From: Methanocellales archaeon
Lineage (GTDB): Archaea > Halobacteriota > UBA148 > JAUWXC01
Reading direction: 5' to 3'
DNA: 64,000 nt
Assembly (NCBI GenBank): GCA_030018435.1
Contig: JASEEY010000002.1
Coordinates: 1-64,000, forward strand
Part shown: piece after piece, positions 36,221 to 48,063 of the stretch
Position numbering within the stretch: position 1 is the first letter of the stretch
Layout of the letters: the number at the start of each line of letters is the position of its first letter
Notes under the pieces: generated by a model
What the model saw: the letters and a program-made list of their open reading frames with translations, nothing else
What the model was told of the DNA's origin: nothing
The model's database searches: none
Translations under genes and position numbers: made by a program

Positions 36221-38383
36221 TCACGAGATTTTTAAACCTTTTCTTTGCCGGATTTGCCGAATCAATCCTTCCTGCAGATTTTGCGGGAGTACCTGGAAGC
36301 CAGCGTGTTCAGTATTCCACAGAGCCCTTCCTTCTGTAGCGGAACGTATATCTCCAGCAAATCCAAACAGCTCTGCCACCGGAGCCTTGCCTCTGATAAA
36401 ACTCATGTCTCCTTCTTGCTGTATCTCCAAAATATGACCTCTACGACCTTGAATCTCTCTGGTGGCGTTACCCATCAAATTGGTCGGTACGTGTATATAT
36501 ACATCTTGGATCGGCTCGAGAATTGCTGGTTCTGCCTGTCTGACCGCTTCGTGAATTGCCTGTCTAACAGCTGGAATGACCTGCGCGGGCCCTCTGTGTA
36601 TTGCATCTTCATGGAGCTTTACATCTACCAGCTTGACCTTTATGCCCTGACACGGCTCTCTTGCAAGTGGGCCAGTTTCCATGGCCTCTTTAAATCCTTC
36701 GATAATGAGTTCGATCGTTTCTCTCAGGTATTGAATGCCTTTTGTCATATCCACAAGCACGTTGGAGTTGAAGATCTCCGCGACGTTTTTCGCCTGCTCT
36801 TTGTCCATCCCAGCATTCATCAACAGGTCTCTCCGCTCCAGTGCATCCATCCTCATGAAAACCTCGCCGGTTTTAATCATTTTGACGACAGCCTCCTCGA
36901 GAGGCTCAACCTCTATATAGAATCTGTTGTGTCTGTTTGGAGATACGCCCTCCACAGGCCCTGCACCGCTTTGAACGGTTTCCCTATAAACTACAATTGG
37001 CGACGAAGTGGTAATGGGTACCTTATAATCTCGTCCAATCCTATGAGTGACAATCTCCAGATGCAGTTCACCCATTCCAGATATGAGATGCTCTCCTGTC
37101 TCTTCGTCAATTTTAACGTTGAGCGTCGGATCCTCTTTTGATATCTGCCGTAGCACTCCAATCAACTTTGGCAAATCCGTCATGCTTTTTGCCTCAACTG
37201 CAACGGTCACCACGGGCTCGCTGACATGTTTTATGCCCTCAAATGGCAGCATATCCTTCAACGAGGTGATGGTAGATCCCACTATAGCGTTCTTCATTCC
37301 TGTTATCGCGGCAATGTTTCCAGCTGGAATTTTTTCAACCTCTAAACGCTCAGCACCCATGAATACGCCCACCTGCTGGACTCTGTTGGTTTCATATGTG
37401 CCGGAGATGTAAAGTTCTTGGCCACGTTCGAGTGCTCCACTGAACAATCTTCCAGTAGCGACCTCTCCCGCATGTGGATCTATGCTGATGTCCGTTACCA
37501 TCAATGCGATTGGTCCATTGGGGTCGCATTCCTCCATTGCTTTCCCCACCTCACTTGACTTGTCGCCCTTCCATATCACTCCTACTCTGTCTTTTTGTGC
37601 CGTTAGAGGATTTGGCAGGTGTCGTATGACCATGTCCAAAACGATCTCGTGCAGAGGACTTCTCTCAGCGAGTTCTTTCATCCTGCCGGTCTGACAGCAT
37701 TCATACACTTCCTTGAAACCTATACCGGTCCTCTTCATGTGTGGCACGCTGATCGCCCAGTTGTATAGCGCAGAACCGAAGGCGACGGTGCCATCAGTAG
37801 CATCAACCCCCCATCCTTGTGCGTACCGCTCTGGTTTCATGCCTTTGATCAACTTATTGATACTACCGATGAGGTTGCCGAGCCGGATTTGCATCTCCTG
37901 TTGGTCGATCTTAAGCTCGTTGATAAGTCTGTCCACCTTATTCACGAAAAGAATGGGTTTGACGTTCTCTTTAAGGGCTTGACGTAGCACGGTCTCGGTC
38001 TGTGGCATCGCCCCTTCTACGGCATCCACCACTACTACTGCTCCATCCACCGCTCTCATCGCTCTGGTTACATCTCCCCCAAAGTCGATGTGACCAGGCG
38101 TGTCGATGAGGTTGATTAAATATTCCTCGCCCTCCAACTCATGGACCATCGAGACATTGGCCGCATAAATTGTGATACCTCTGGCTTGCTCCTCTTCGTC
38201 AAAATCCATGAACAGCTGTTTGCCGGCCAGTTCCTTCGAGATCATTCCAGCACCGGCTAAGAGGTTGTCCGTTAGCGTCGTCTTCCCGTGGTCAATATGG
38301 GCAACGATGCCTATATTCCTGATTTTTTCTGGCTCGTACATCAGCGTTTTCACGCGTTCAATCATTTTCTTTCTTCTGGTCAT
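36221..38383 (-). CDS. fusA: Translation elongation factor 2
   Basis: 720 aa translocase. GTPase motifs [17 protein letters not shown] and NKVD are intact. The domain IV segment [20 protein letters not shown] carries the His normally turned into diphthamide. N-terminus [18 protein letters not shown] is the usual archaeal start. It follows uS7 by 2 nt. Confidence 0.97.
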   Translation of the reverse strand: MTRRKKMIERVKTLMYEPEKIRNIGIVAHIDHGKTTLTDNLLAGAGMISKELAGKQLFMDFDEEEQARGITIYAANVSMVHELEGEEYLINLIDTPGHIDFGGDVTRAMRAVDGAVVVVDAVEGAMPQTETVLRQALKENVKPILFVNKVDRLINELKIDQQEMQIRLGNLIGSINKLIKGMKPERYAQGWGVDATDGTVAFGSALYNWAISVPHMKRTGIGFKEVYECCQTGRMKELAERSPLHEIVLDMVIRHLPNPLTAQKDRVGVIWKGDKSSEVGKAMEECDPNGPIALMVTDISIDPHAGEVATGRLFSGALERGQELYISGTYETNRVQQVGVFMGAERLEVEKIPAGNIAAITGMKNAIVGSTITSLKDMLPFEGIKHVSEPVVTVAVEAKSMTDLPKLIGVLRQISKEDPTLNVKIDEETGEHLISGMGELHLEIVTHRIGRDYKVPITTSSPIVVYRETVQSGAGPVEGVSPNRHNRFYIEVEPLEEAVVKMIKTGEVFMRMDALERRDLLMNAGMDKEQAKNVAEIFNSNVLVDMTKGIQYLRETIELIIEGFKEAMETGPLAREPCQGIKVKLVDVKLHEDAIHRGPAQVIPAVRQAIHEAVRQAEPAILEPIQDVYIHVPTNLMGNATREIQGRRGHILEIQQEGDMSFIRGKAPVAELFGFAGDIRSATEGRALWNTEHAGFQVLPQNLQEGLIRQIRQRKGLKIS

Positions 38384-38385
38384 GT

Positions 38386-38943
38386 CTATCGTGCTGCCTT
38401 TGCTACCCTTTCCTTCTCTTCTTTTTTGCTGATCGCATAGCTCTTCACATCATATTCTGACGCCGCTATGATCTCTGAGGCGAGGCACTCTTCTATGCTT
38501 CTTTTGCTTTTGAAGGCTGCTTTTTGAGCGCCTTGGGCTATAAACATTAACGCCTGGTCTATCCTTCGTTGGGTGGAGGTATCTACGGATTTGGGGACTG
38601 AAATACCCCCATATTTTAACCTGACTACTTCCTCCCTTGGACCCGCGTTCTCTATCGCTTTTACGAGCAATTGGACAGGATTTTTTTCTGTTTTGTTGTG
38701 GACTATTTCGAACGCTTCTCTCACAATATTGAATGCCTTCTGTTTTTGACCCGTGCTGTGCTCTTTTCTCATCATTTTGTTGATCAACCGCTCTACGATG
38801 GATATGCCTGATTTGCTGAATTGCTGGCTGGCTACCCTGCCTCCTGTGTGGGGCGTTACAATTTCCTTGAGATTTACATACTGCCTGATCCCAGGATCCA
38901 CGATCTCAATCTCTAAAACATCCCATTTCCCAAATATCTTCAT
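38386..38943 (-). CDS. rps7: Small-subunit ribosomal protein uS7
   Basis: 185 aa; [20 protein letters not shown] and [20 protein letters not shown] match archaeal uS7, which nucleates the 30S head. Between uS12 and EF-2 as usual. Confidence 0.97.
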   Translation of the reverse strand: MKIFGKWDVLEIEIVDPGIRQYVNLKEIVTPHTGGRVASQQFSKSGISIVERLINKMMRKEHSTGQKQKAFNIVREAFEIVHNKTEKNPVQLLVKAIENAGPREEVVRLKYGGISVPKSVDTSTQRRIDQALMFIAQGAQKAAFKSKRSIEECLASEIIAASEYDVKSYAISKKEEKERVAKAAR

Positions 38944-38947
38944 GAGA

Positions 38948-39376
38948 TCACCTTACTGGCTTCTCCTTGCGACCAGACACCATCTCTTCCAGCGATACAT
39001 TGTTGACTTTTATTACCTTCCATCTCACACCTGGGATATCCCCCATCGCACCGCCCATCCTTCCTCCGATACCTTCAACGATGACTTCATCGTGTTCGTC
39101 TATGAAGTTAATCGCCCCATCTCCTGGGCAAAAGGCAGTTATCTGCCGTCCGTTCTTAATCAGTTGAACCCTGACACACTTTCGAATCGCGGAGTTGGGT
39201 TGCTTTGCCTCTACGCCCACTTTCTCGAGCACGATGCCCCTTGCTTGGGGCGCCCCCTCCAATGGATCTGCTTTTTTACCTAATCCAAGCGCCCGCCGCT
39301 TGTAGTAGATATCACTCCATCGATACTTTTTGCGCTCGCGCCTTAGCTTCCTAGCTGCATACATTCCTTTGCCCAT
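38948..39376 (-). CDS. rps12: Small-subunit ribosomal protein uS12
   Basis: 142 aa; [20 protein letters not shown] followed by [12 protein letters not shown] is the decoding-site segment with the conserved KQPNSA loop. It lies 6 nt after NusA. Confidence 0.97.
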   Translation of the reverse strand: MGKGMYAARKLRRERKKYRWSDIYYKRRALGLGKKADPLEGAPQARGIVLEKVGVEAKQPNSAIRKCVRVQLIKNGRQITAFCPGDGAINFIDEHDEVIVEGIGGRMGGAMGDIPGVRWKVIKVNNVSLEEMVSGRKEKPVR

Positions 39377-39382
39377 TTTACC

Positions 39383-39814
39383 TCACTGGATCACTATGTC
39401 ACCTATATCATGATGTCGTTGCGCTAACATCTTTGCTTTTTGTATATTCCTTCCGTTTCGCCCTATGGCAAATCCCCTATCTCTTGGCGAGATTTCTACA
39501 AATGCTAAACGTTTATCCCTTTTGCTTACCACGCTCACATTTTTTACTGGCACGGGATGAAGCGCATTTCGAATAAACTCATTGACGTCTTCTGAGTGTT
39601 CCACGATTTCAACGTGCTTTCCTATTGCTTTTTTTACTCCGTTGATGTTACTGCCTCCTCTGCCAATGGCCAGCCCCATCTCTCCTCTCTTGATGACGAA
39701 AATTACCCTGTCGTGTTCATCATCGATGACGCAATCCTTTGCCGTAGCGCCGGTCAGGTTCTCGAATAGCGCGATATAGCGAATTCCTTCAGCGGTGAGT
39801 TTTACCTCACTCAT
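39383..39814 (-). CDS. nusA: Archaeal NusA-like KH-domain protein
   Basis: 143 aa with two KH-type segments (EMGLAIGRGGSNINGVKKAI and DRGFAIGRNGRNIQKAKMLA) and none of the bacterial N-terminal or S1 domains. Start ATG 39814 overlaps the eL30 stop. Role in archaeal transcription termination or elongation is inferred from family and position. Confidence 0.93.
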   Translation of the reverse strand: MSEVKLTAEGIRYIALFENLTGATAKDCVIDDEHDRVIFVIKRGEMGLAIGRGGSNINGVKKAIGKHVEIVEHSEDVNEFIRNALHPVPVKNVSVVSKRDKRLAFVEISPRDRGFAIGRNGRNIQKAKMLAQRHHDIGDIVIQ

Positions 39815-40092
39815 CGAAGCACCGCCATGATGTCTGACTTGCCAGGATCTATAATCGCAAGGGCAGATATCGCGTATGGCTTGCCGCATGCCCTACCGAG
39901 ATCTATGCTGGGTTTAGCGTAGTTAAAGATGGGAATCTTATCTTCTAACTCCTTCATTACGTGACGGGGGCAATTGGATGCGAGAATCACCAGTTGTGCA
40001 TCGCTTTTTCTTGCCGCTTTTATTGTTTGATTTGAGCCGATGACCGCTTTGCCAGTTTTTATCACATTTTGCAATGCCTTGTCTACGTCCAT
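39811..40092 (-). CDS. rpl30e: Large-subunit ribosomal protein eL30
   Basis: 93 aa L7Ae-fold protein; KTGKAVIGSNQTIKAARKSD and LVILASNCPRHVMKELEDKI are typical. In the conserved rpoA2-eL30-nusA-uS12 order. Confidence 0.96.
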   Translation of the reverse strand: MDVDKALQNVIKTGKAVIGSNQTIKAARKSDAQLVILASNCPRHVMKELEDKIPIFNYAKPSIDLGRACGKPYAISALAIIDPGKSDIMAVLR

Positions 40093-40096
40093 TCGC

Positions 40097-41476
40097 TTAC
40101 TCCTTCGCTTTGTACATTAATTCAACATCGCCAGTTCCCAGTTGTATTGGTTGCCCTACAATTACATTTTCGGTAACTCCGGCTAGTTCATCAACATGTC
40201 CTTTTACACCTGCATCCAACAGATGATTCACCGTCACCTCAAAAGCCGCTCGTGAAAGCACGCTGGCCTTCTCGCCCGCTACGCCATGGCGTCCGATTTG
40301 CTTGACCTCTCCTTCTGCGGTTACCATGTCTGCCACCAGCATGATATGGCGTATATCCACCTCGAGCCCCTGCTCTCTTAAGGTGTCCATCGCCTCGGAT
40401 ATGATAGCATTGCGCGCCGCTTCTATCCCCAAGACTTCAGCGATTTCGTTGATGTTATTCGTTTTCGTCCTGCTGGCGTTTACACCTTCAAACTGAAGTA
40501 CCCTCTTGAGCGCTGAACCCTCTGTATACAGTACGTACTCGCCATTTTCTTTTCTGATTATAATCCTGTGGATCCCTTTGACACCTTTGAGCGTTATGCC
40601 CTTGACATCCTCCACCAATTGCAGCAATCCTCGGTATGAGTGCCGCCCTGGATTGACCGTGAGCTTCAATCCTTCCAGTTGTACATCTAAATTAGTTTCA
40701 GCGCCAACCTTTTTAGCGATTTCCTCAGCGGTAATATTTCGCCGAGATAGTATTTTTTCATTTAATTCAATCACTACCTGCATCTTTGCCATGTCAACAG
40801 CTATGCTTCCAACATCGATTATGTTGGTCTCTTCGATCTTCCACCCCAATGCCCTGGCTTTCTCTCTATCCCTTGCATATTCTGGCTCAAGTTTTATCCT
40901 CATTATGGGCGTGCTCGGTACTTTTCTGGCATCAGCTATCTCTATAAGCCTCGGTAATCCGAGGGTGACGTTGATCTCAGCCACTCCTGCATAGTGAAAC
41001 GTCCTCATCGTCATCTGCGTACCCGGCTCACCTATTGATTGCGCTGCTACAATTCCAACCGCTTCGCATGGCTCAATTCTCGCCCTTTCGTACGCGTCAA
41101 CGGACATTTGAAGGATGCGCTCCAGCTGTGCCTCTGTGGGTTTGACTTTGTTCAGATAGGTTCTGAGCTCATCGATTATGCTCAGCGGAAGTGGAAGCCC
41201 CTTCAGTTTTGAGTCAATTAATAGGGGCGTTACAGCGCCTCTTTCTTCTTTCTTGACTTTTTTCGTCGTTTTTGTTACCTTCGTGTCAATTTTACTCAAT
41301 TTTTCCATCACTTTACCGGCAGAGGTTTTTGAAATCCCCGCTTTCATTACATCTTCGATGGAGGCCTTCTTCAATTTACCCATCGTGAATCCCGCATTGC
41401 ATAGGGTTTCTGCCGTTTTTGCGTCGATGCCCCTTCTTTCTAATGCCTTTACTGTATCCTTTTTAGCCAATCTCAT
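40097..41476 (-). CDS. rpoA2: RNA polymerase subunit A'' with N-terminal HhH-like extension
   Basis: 459 aa. The A'' core begins near residue 85 and includes [20 protein letters not shown] and [20 protein letters not shown] (bridge-helix/trigger-loop region). Residues 1-65 are an extra domain with two helix-hairpin-helix-like segments ([36 protein letters not shown]), then a Lys/Thr linker. Archaeal A'' proteins are usually about 380-410 aa, so this extension is notable. Its ATG overlaps the rpoA1 stop by 4 nt. Confidence 0.95.
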   Translation of the reverse strand: MRLAKKDTVKALERRGIDAKTAETLCNAGFTMGKLKKASIEDVMKAGISKTSAGKVMEKLSKIDTKVTKTTKKVKKEERGAVTPLLIDSKLKGLPLPLSIIDELRTYLNKVKPTEAQLERILQMSVDAYERARIEPCEAVGIVAAQSIGEPGTQMTMRTFHYAGVAEINVTLGLPRLIEIADARKVPSTPIMRIKLEPEYARDREKARALGWKIEETNIIDVGSIAVDMAKMQVVIELNEKILSRRNITAEEIAKKVGAETNLDVQLEGLKLTVNPGRHSYRGLLQLVEDVKGITLKGVKGIHRIIIRKENGEYVLYTEGSALKRVLQFEGVNASRTKTNNINEIAEVLGIEAARNAIISEAMDTLREQGLEVDIRHIMLVADMVTAEGEVKQIGRHGVAGEKASVLSRAAFEVTVNHLLDAGVKGHVDELAGVTENVIVGQPIQLGTGDVELMYKAKE

Positions 41477-44106
41477 ACCTCCGCTAAGTCCTGGCCGGTG
41501 ACGTTTTGGACGATTCTGCGAACGTTTACGGATTTGCCATAGTCGCTTTTGGATGGATCGATGCCATCTTCTCCGTATTCAAACTGAACGATTAACCCTC
41601 TTGTATCTCGCACTGTCCCATCATATTTGACTTCGAGGTCTTGCAATGCGTTGATAAGTCTCCGTTGCAGGTAACCAGACTGTGACGTCCTGACAGCGGT
41701 GTCTACTAGCCCCTCTCTACCGCCTATGGCATGGAAAAAGAACTCTGTTGGGCTCAACCCCTTCTTATAGCTGCATTTTACAAAGCCCTTAGCAGCAGCG
41801 CCTAGATCTCTCTTCTTGAAATGTGGAAGTGTTCTTTCATCATACCCTCTTGTGATTCTCTCACCCCTAACGGATTGTTGGCCAACGCAGGTAGACATCT
41901 GTGTCAAGTTTAGCACTGATCCTCTGGCACCCGAAATCGCCATGGCTACCGCAGAATTGTCCAGACCTAGGTGCTGACTTGCGATGTTTCCGGCCTGGTC
42001 TCTGGCCTTTCCAAGCTCTTCCATGATCTTCATCTCCAGTGTTTCATCTATGGTCCTACCCGGCAAAGCATCAAGCTCCCCTATTTCATATGCATCGATC
42101 AAGCGCTTGACCTTTTTCTCAGCTTCCATCATGATCTCGTAAATCTGGCTTTGTGCCTCCTGCGGAATGTCCTCATCATCTATCCCGAAACTGAAACCAA
42201 AATGCATTATAACTCTAATTGCCAATCTCGTGGCATTGTCCAAGAATTTTTTCCCCTCGGCGGGGCCAAACTCTTTGACTATCCTATCGAGAACCTGACC
42301 GGTAAAAGCCCCGATCGCTTTCTCGTCGATGGTTCCACACAATAACTCGCCATTTTTAATCACTACATAGGCGTCCTTCTCGCACTCACTCTTTTTGCAC
42401 ACGTCACAGTTCTCACACGCTTTTGCTCTGTACGTTAGATCGAGCCCCTTGGGGAGCATCAAGCTAAATATCTGCCTGCCAGTCCAATACGGCTTGTCAT
42501 TTTCATATATGGCGGGCTTTGGTAGGTTTTTGATATGTGACTTTCTCAGTAGCTCTAGGGCGTCGTTTTCGTCAAAGAGCGTTGTACCACGTGTTAGGAG
42601 GAACAAACCAGTTATATGATCATGGATGCCGCCGATGATAGGACCGCCAAATCTGGGGGACAGCATGTTTCCCTCTACCGCTATCAAGATCCTCGCTTCC
42701 GCCCTTGCCTCCTCTGTCTGTGGTACATGGAGATTCATCTCATCTCCATCAAAATCGGCATTATAAGGCGGACATACCGTTGGATTCAGCCTAAACGTCT
42801 TATGGGGCATGACCTTGACTTTGTGCGCCATTATGCTCATTCTATGCAGCGATGGCTGCCTGTTGAATAAAACGGCATCTCCATCTTTTAGCTGTCTATC
42901 TACTTTCCATCCCGGCCCTAGCATCTCTGCCAACTCTTCACAATTCCTGTCTGTTACCTTGATACGTTGCCCGTCAAGCCTCTTCACGTAATTGGCACCT
43001 GGATGTCTCTCCGGTCCTCTGCGCACGTACTCCTTGCACTCTTTTATGTTTAGGGGCGTTACGTTCATCGTGATCGTCATTTCCTTGGCGATTTCCACGG
43101 GAACACCGACTTCATCGATGTCAAGATTTGGATCTGGAGATATGACGGTCCTTGCGGAGAAGTTCACCCTCTTGCCGGAGAGACTGCCTCTGAACCGCCC
43201 CTCTTTGCCTTTTAATCGCTGAGATAACGTCTTCAGCGGGCGACCGCTTCTATGGCGTGCTGGAGGAACGCCGGATACCTCATTATCTAAAAAAGTGGTC
43301 ACATGATACTGGAGCAACTCCCATAGGTCTTCGATAATCAGCTGGGGTGCTCCTGCCTCCCTATTTTCTTGAAACCGCTGATTTATCCGTATGATATCGA
43401 CAAGTTTGTGCGTTAGATCATCCTCAGATCTCTGCCCACTCTCTAGGGTTATTGATGGGCGTGCGGTCACTGGGGGCACTGGCAGTACTGTAAGGATTAT
43501 CCACTCTGGTCTAGCGTTACTCGCATCCATTCCGAGCAGCTCTACGTCATCATCTGGGATGCGCTCAAGTCTGTCGCGTATATCAGACGGCATCAGTTTG
43601 TGCCCCTCTTCTATGTATGTGGTCGGCTTTTCGAACTTGATATCCTTTTGTTCCTCCCCGCAATGGGGACACACACCTGTTTTGATGGAATCCTTGAACA
43701 TATCTTTTATAACGTCATCAGTTGATCGTTTTATTTTTTTCAATTTCTTGATATCATCTTGGTACTTCTTTTTCGCCTCTTCTCCCAGTAGCAGGCGTCC
43801 GCATTTGCGACATGTTGCCTGCAAAATTTTTCTAATCAGTTTCGCAAATCCGATATGGGCAACCGGGGCAGCAAGCTCGATATGGCCGAAGTGACCTGGG
43901 CACTCGCCAGGACGACCACCACATGTCCTGCACCGCAACCCAGGATCGATTACGCCTAGCCTGGGATCCATTAGTCCCATCTCGATAGGGAATCCATCAC
44001 TATCATATGTATCAGCAGTGATGATCTTGGTGGCACTCATCTTTCTCACTTCTTGGGGTGAAAGAAGACCAAATTTAATTCTTCCTATCCTTTTCAGTTC
44101 GGTCAT
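41473..44106 (-). CDS. rpoA1: RNA polymerase subunit A'
   Basis: 877 aa. The active-site Mg motif [12 protein letters not shown] is intact, as are the clamp zinc ligands [17 protein letters not shown] and CRKCG/CPHCG. I start at ATG 44106 ([20 protein letters not shown]), the family start; the frame extends 42 codons further into rpoB without homology. Split from A'' as in all archaea of this type. Confidence 0.97.
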   Translation of the reverse strand: MTELKRIGRIKFGLLSPQEVRKMSATKIITADTYDSDGFPIEMGLMDPRLGVIDPGLRCRTCGGRPGECPGHFGHIELAAPVAHIGFAKLIRKILQATCRKCGRLLLGEEAKKKYQDDIKKLKKIKRSTDDVIKDMFKDSIKTGVCPHCGEEQKDIKFEKPTTYIEEGHKLMPSDIRDRLERIPDDDVELLGMDASNARPEWIILTVLPVPPVTARPSITLESGQRSEDDLTHKLVDIIRINQRFQENREAGAPQLIIEDLWELLQYHVTTFLDNEVSGVPPARHRSGRPLKTLSQRLKGKEGRFRGSLSGKRVNFSARTVISPDPNLDIDEVGVPVEIAKEMTITMNVTPLNIKECKEYVRRGPERHPGANYVKRLDGQRIKVTDRNCEELAEMLGPGWKVDRQLKDGDAVLFNRQPSLHRMSIMAHKVKVMPHKTFRLNPTVCPPYNADFDGDEMNLHVPQTEEARAEARILIAVEGNMLSPRFGGPIIGGIHDHITGLFLLTRGTTLFDENDALELLRKSHIKNLPKPAIYENDKPYWTGRQIFSLMLPKGLDLTYRAKACENCDVCKKSECEKDAYVVIKNGELLCGTIDEKAIGAFTGQVLDRIVKEFGPAEGKKFLDNATRLAIRVIMHFGFSFGIDDEDIPQEAQSQIYEIMMEAEKKVKRLIDAYEIGELDALPGRTIDETLEMKIMEELGKARDQAGNIASQHLGLDNSAVAMAISGARGSVLNLTQMSTCVGQQSVRGERITRGYDERTLPHFKKRDLGAAAKGFVKCSYKKGLSPTEFFFHAIGGREGLVDTAVRTSQSGYLQRRLINALQDLEVKYDGTVRDTRGLIVQFEYGEDGIDPSKSDYGKSVNVRRIVQNVTGQDLAEV

Positions 44107-44114
44107 GGCGCCTC

Positions 44115-47100
44115 CTATACGGCATCCTCCAGTTCTAAGCGAGGTGCGATTCCAAGCGTTTTCATTTCGTCCAGTAGTAGTTTGAACGCGTAGCTCATCT
44201 CCACTGGATGTATATCTGTATCGGCTCCGCAATTAGGGCAATATGCCACCTTTCTACGTCTGTCATACGTCGCAATCATTCCACAGTGACCACAGGCAAG
44301 TTCGGTTACTTTATCTGATTCATCCAACAATCGTTCCTTCAGGGCCATCGCAGCTCCGTGACCTATCAACACGTCTCTTTCCATCTCTCCAAACCTTAGG
44401 CCACCTTCCCTTGCCCTACCTTCGGTAGGCTGTCTGGTCAGAACCTGTACCGGCCCTCTTGATCTAGCGTGTAGCTTACCGGAAACCATGTGGTACAACT
44501 TCTGATAAAGAATGACGCCAATGAATATGTCCGCTTGGATTCGTTCGCCGGTAATACCATCGTACATAACTTCTTTTCCCGTATGGGAGAATCCGAACTT
44601 CTTGAGCACTGCACGTAAATCTTCCTCCTTCTCACCGGAAAAGGCAGTACCATCAATTCTACGCCCTTCCATCGTACCCACCTTGCCTCCAACCATTTCG
44701 ATCATGTGACCAACGGTCATTCTTGAAGGAATGGCGTGTGGGTTGATGATCAAATCCGGGACGATGCCTTGTTCCGTGAATGGCATGTCTTCATGTGGTG
44801 CTATCAGACCGACGACACCTTTTTGACCGTGTCGCGAGGCGAATTTGTCCCCCAATTCAGGAATCCTCTGGTCCCTGACTTTGACCTTTGCCAGCCGTGT
44901 GCCATTTTCAGTTTCGGTTAAAATGACGGTATCTACAACTCCTTTTTCGTTTGAGCGCACCGTTATGGATGCCTCTCTCCGCTTTTGTGGAGTTATACCC
45001 CCGAGCTCTGTAGCCTCCTCCAGGAACCTGGGCGGGCTTGTTTTTCCTATCAAGGCGTCATTAGGACCAACTACCGTCTCCGGGTTGATCAAGCCATCCT
45101 CATCGAGGTGGGCATAAACCTCGCTTCCTCTGGCGCCCCTTATCTCGGCATCGGGTATCTCAAATTTATCCTCCTGCCCTCCTGGGTATCTCCTCTCCTC
45201 GCCCTCATACGTCCTAAAAAAGTGACTTTGTCCTAGTCCGCGTTCTATCGAGCCCTTGTTGATGACTAGAGCATCCTCGATGTTATATCCTTCATATGAG
45301 AGTACTGCAACGACGAAGTTCTGACCGGCTGGCCGCATATCAAAACCAACAGCATCGGCCGTTTGTGTCTTAACAACCGCTAGTTGAGGATAGTGTAGCA
45401 CATGTGCTCTTGTATCCGGTCTAAGTTTCATGTTCGATGCGGGTATGCCAAGCGTTTGCTTGATCATCCCGGCACCCATCGTATTGCGAGGCGATGCATT
45501 ATGCTCAGGGTATGGAAGTATTCCAGTGCATATTCCCAAGATTAGTGATGGATCTACTTCGAGATGCGTATGCTCTTCGCTGATATCTGCTTCATTCATG
45601 GCGATAAACGTGTTTTCCTCCTCTTCCGCATCGATATACTCTATCACGCCTTGGGCAACCAAATCATCAAATGTGATCTTGCCATCTTTCAACTGCTGCG
45701 TGTGCTCCTCAGTTAAGAGAGGTTTACCATCTTCTACGATGATGAGCGGTCTTCTGGCCCTACCGGTGTCTGAATTTATTATTATTTCGTGAGTTTTCGG
45801 ATGGTATGCAATGTTAATTTGGTTAGAAATCGTTCCATTTCGCCTTTTTGCCCTTATGTCTTTCACGAACTCTTGTGGGTTCTCATGCGTTCCTATGAGC
45901 GCTCCATCCACGAACACCCTACTCTTCCTCTTTGGTGTCTCTCCGTTGAACTCTCTCTTCAGAGGTTTGACACCGAGCTCATATGGCATGGTCTTTATTA
46001 CGTTGGCATCCTCTACACCGATCGACAGCTCCACCATTTGAGCAAAGTTCTTGACCAATCCGCAGTTAGGACCTTCTGGCGTCTCAGAAGGACATATCCT
46101 GCCCCACTGCGTTGGGTGCAGATCCCTAGCCTCGAAATGTGGTTGCGATCTCGATAAGGGAGATATAACCCTGCGCAGGTGTGACAGCATCGCCATGTAG
46201 TCAGTTCTATCAAGTAATTGCGAAACTCCTGTGCGTCCGCCAACCCAGTTGCCCGTAGCTAAGGGGTGCATCAGTCTTTCTGTCAGCACATCTGCCCTCA
46301 CCGCTGTCTGAACGCTGAGCTCCCGATTCCTGATGCTCGCCCTTTCCAATTGATATTTGATATCTCTAGTAAGACGATTAAACGAAACCCGGAATAGGTC
46401 TTCCATCAAATCGCCAGCAAGTTTGAGTCGCTTGTTGGAATAGTGGTCTTTATCGTCTTCTCCTCTTCTTCCAAGGGCAAGTTCAAAGCACGCTTCGGCC
46501 ATTCGTCCGAGGAAATGCGCCTTTGCGAGCCTACTTCCTTCATCATCACCCAAGTGAGGGAGCAGATATCTATCAATCACGTAATTTGCTCGTTTCCTTT
46601 GGTAATCTCTAGCTTGACCAGCCGCAACTCTTTTGCCCAACTTATCCATTGCCTCTTCTATCGTCTCAACTTCTGCCTCCTCCAGATTCTCCAGCATGAA
46701 CTTCACTATTTCTGGGTCATCTGATACGGCATTCACGATCTCCTGGTCGCTCTCTAAACCAAGCGCCCTTACCAGGGTGACAAAATTGATTCTTCCTGCT
46801 ACCGATGGGAATGACACCTCGAGAATGGAATTGCAACTTCTCTCTACAATGACCAGTGCCCTATATCCACGTCGTTGAGAAAAGACCTTAGCCACTTCAA
46901 TTTTTTCACCGTACCTGTCGTCAAATTCCACGAGAATTTTGTTTGGTGCTAGGTCTTCTAGGCTTATTATGACTCGTTCAGCGCCATTTATGATAAAATA
47001 ACCACCCGGGTCTAGTGGGTCATCACCTAATTTGGTCATCTCCTCGGGCGAGAGACGACTTAGGTTGCATTTATTTGACCGCAACATGATGGGAAGCGTA

Positions 47101-47474
47101 CCTATCTCCGTTTCGACCTCATCCCCTTCCTCGATCTCACCGCTTTCATAATACTCTTTAACTATGGTCATTTTGAGATAAACTGGCGAAGCGTATGTGA
47201 TGTTTCTTAACCGCGCTTCTGTTGGGAATAGCTCCTCCCGTGAGCCGTCCGCCTCCTTAACCATCGGACTTCCGACTCTTATTTTTCCGAGTTTGACATA
47301 TACTTTGTATCTTCCTTGCGGATCCTCTTTTTCAATATCTGTCTCGATTATGCCCTGCTCATCGATGATTTTCTGGAGACCCACATCAAGGAATTTGTTG
47401 AACGAGTTGATATGGTGCTGAGCGATTTTTTCTCTGGCGAAATATGCCTTTGATAAGATTCTCCTATCTAACAT
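44115..47474 (-). CDS. rpoB: RNA polymerase subunit B, single unsplit chain
   Basis: 1119 aa. N-terminal lobe, fork and hybrid-binding regions are in one frame: [20 protein letters not shown] followed by [48 protein letters not shown], and a C-terminal zinc site CGHCG...CPNCG. Many methanogens, Archaeoglobi and Halobacteria carry B split into B'' and B'; here there is no split. It starts 7 nt after rpoH. Confidence 0.97.
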   Translation of the reverse strand: MLDRRILSKAYFAREKIAQHHINSFNKFLDVGLQKIIDEQGIIETDIEKEDPQGRYKVYVKLGKIRVGSPMVKEADGSREELFPTEARLRNITYASPVYLKMTIVKEYYESGEIEEGDEVETEIGTLPIMLRSNKCNLSRLSPEEMTKLGDDPLDPGGYFIINGAERVIISLEDLAPNKILVEFDDRYGEKIEVAKVFSQRRGYRALVIVERSCNSILEVSFPSVAGRINFVTLVRALGLESDQEIVNAVSDDPEIVKFMLENLEEAEVETIEEAMDKLGKRVAAGQARDYQRKRANYVIDRYLLPHLGDDEGSRLAKAHFLGRMAEACFELALGRRGEDDKDHYSNKRLKLAGDLMEDLFRVSFNRLTRDIKYQLERASIRNRELSVQTAVRADVLTERLMHPLATGNWVGGRTGVSQLLDRTDYMAMLSHLRRVISPLSRSQPHFEARDLHPTQWGRICPSETPEGPNCGLVKNFAQMVELSIGVEDANVIKTMPYELGVKPLKREFNGETPKRKSRVFVDGALIGTHENPQEFVKDIRAKRRNGTISNQINIAYHPKTHEIIINSDTGRARRPLIIVEDGKPLLTEEHTQQLKDGKITFDDLVAQGVIEYIDAEEEENTFIAMNEADISEEHTHLEVDPSLILGICTGILPYPEHNASPRNTMGAGMIKQTLGIPASNMKLRPDTRAHVLHYPQLAVVKTQTADAVGFDMRPAGQNFVVAVLSYEGYNIEDALVINKGSIERGLGQSHFFRTYEGEERRYPGGQEDKFEIPDAEIRGARGSEVYAHLDEDGLINPETVVGPNDALIGKTSPPRFLEEATELGGITPQKRREASITVRSNEKGVVDTVILTETENGTRLAKVKVRDQRIPELGDKFASRHGQKGVVGLIAPHEDMPFTEQGIVPDLIINPHAIPSRMTVGHMIEMVGGKVGTMEGRRIDGTAFSGEKEEDLRAVLKKFGFSHTGKEVMYDGITGERIQADIFIGVILYQKLYHMVSGKLHARSRGPVQVLTRQPTEGRAREGGLRFGEMERDVLIGHGAAMALKERLLDESDKVTELACGHCGMIATYDRRRKVAYCPNCGADTDIHPVEMSYAFKLLLDEMKTLGIAPRLELEDAV

Positions 47475-47481
47475 GATCCTC

Positions 47482-47718
47482 CTAATCGACCACTAATCGA
47501 TATGCTATTGATTTGCCGGCTGTAAGGCTATCCCTGATGATTTTAACGACATCGCCGGATTTGGCGTCTATCTCTTTACAAATAGGGTCCACACTCTTAA
47601 TTTTTGGCAACTGCTCTTTGGTAATGCTATATTCAGTTAAGAGCGCCTCTACCTCTTTTTTTGAGATTATTACGTGTTCAGGTACCATCTCGTGGTCGAG
47701 TACATTGAATTTTTTCAC
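47482..47718 (-). CDS. rpoH: RNA polymerase subunit H (Rpb5 C-terminal homologue)
   Basis: 78 aa; [19 protein letters not shown] and [20 protein letters not shown] are diagnostic. First protein gene of the polymerase operon, 20 nt after tRNA-Lys. Confidence 0.97.
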   Translation of the reverse strand: MKKFNVLDHEMVPEHVIISKKEVEALLTEYSITKEQLPKIKSVDPICKEIDAKSGDVVKIIRDSLTAGKSIAYRLVVD

Positions 47719-47738
47719 ACATCACCCTCGCATGTAGA

Positions 47739-47857
47739 CGGGCTCGAAGGGATTTGAACCCTTGGCCACCTGGTCTCTTTCCACAACTTACAGAAACGAC
47801 CTTCCTTTAAAAAGTTGGTTAAAAGCCAGGTGCTCTGCCTAACTGAGCTACGAGCCC
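47739..47857 (-). tRNA. tRNA-Lys (TTT) with a 45-nt intron
   Basis: 119-nt gene: acceptor GGGCTCG/CGAGCCC, discriminator G, D-arm GCTC-AGTTAGGCA-GAGC, anticodon stem CCTGG/CCAGG, T-arm AAGGG-TTCAAAT-CCCTT. Removing 47775-47819 leaves loop CTTTTAA with anticodon TTT. It leads the rpoH-rpoB-rpoA operon, so intron processing and polymerase mRNA may share one precursor. Confidence 0.94.
47775..47819 (-). other. 45-nt intron at position 37/38 of tRNA-Lys
   Basis: Canonical bulge-helix-bulge: exon CTTT (32-35) pairs perfectly with intron AAAG, bulges are TAA and AGA, and cuts after the second base fit position 37/38. The intron begins ACCAACTT, which pairs with AAGTTGTGG near its end (two-base bulge). 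Confidence 0.88.
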
Positions 47858-48021
47858 TTCTTTTGAACCTCTGCTCAAAGATGGATATGCGACATTCAAG
47901 CTCAGATACATTTACAACTCCAGACAAACCCTCACCATCGTTGTAGAAACCGGTTGACTGCACCGCTAATGCAATGCATTTATCTCATTTAAACTTTTCT
48001 CTCTCCACTGCAATTTAACAG

Positions 48022-48031
48022 AAAATATAAT
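48022..48031 (+). promoter_or_regulatory. TATA box of the aCPSF2 gene
   Basis: AAAATATAAT centred 37 nt before ATG 48064; transcription should begin near 48053. The gap 47858-48021, between this and tRNA-Lys, shows no gene. Confidence 0.55.
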
Positions 48032-48063
48032 CTCTTTGCATGTATTATAATCTTTTCGATGCC

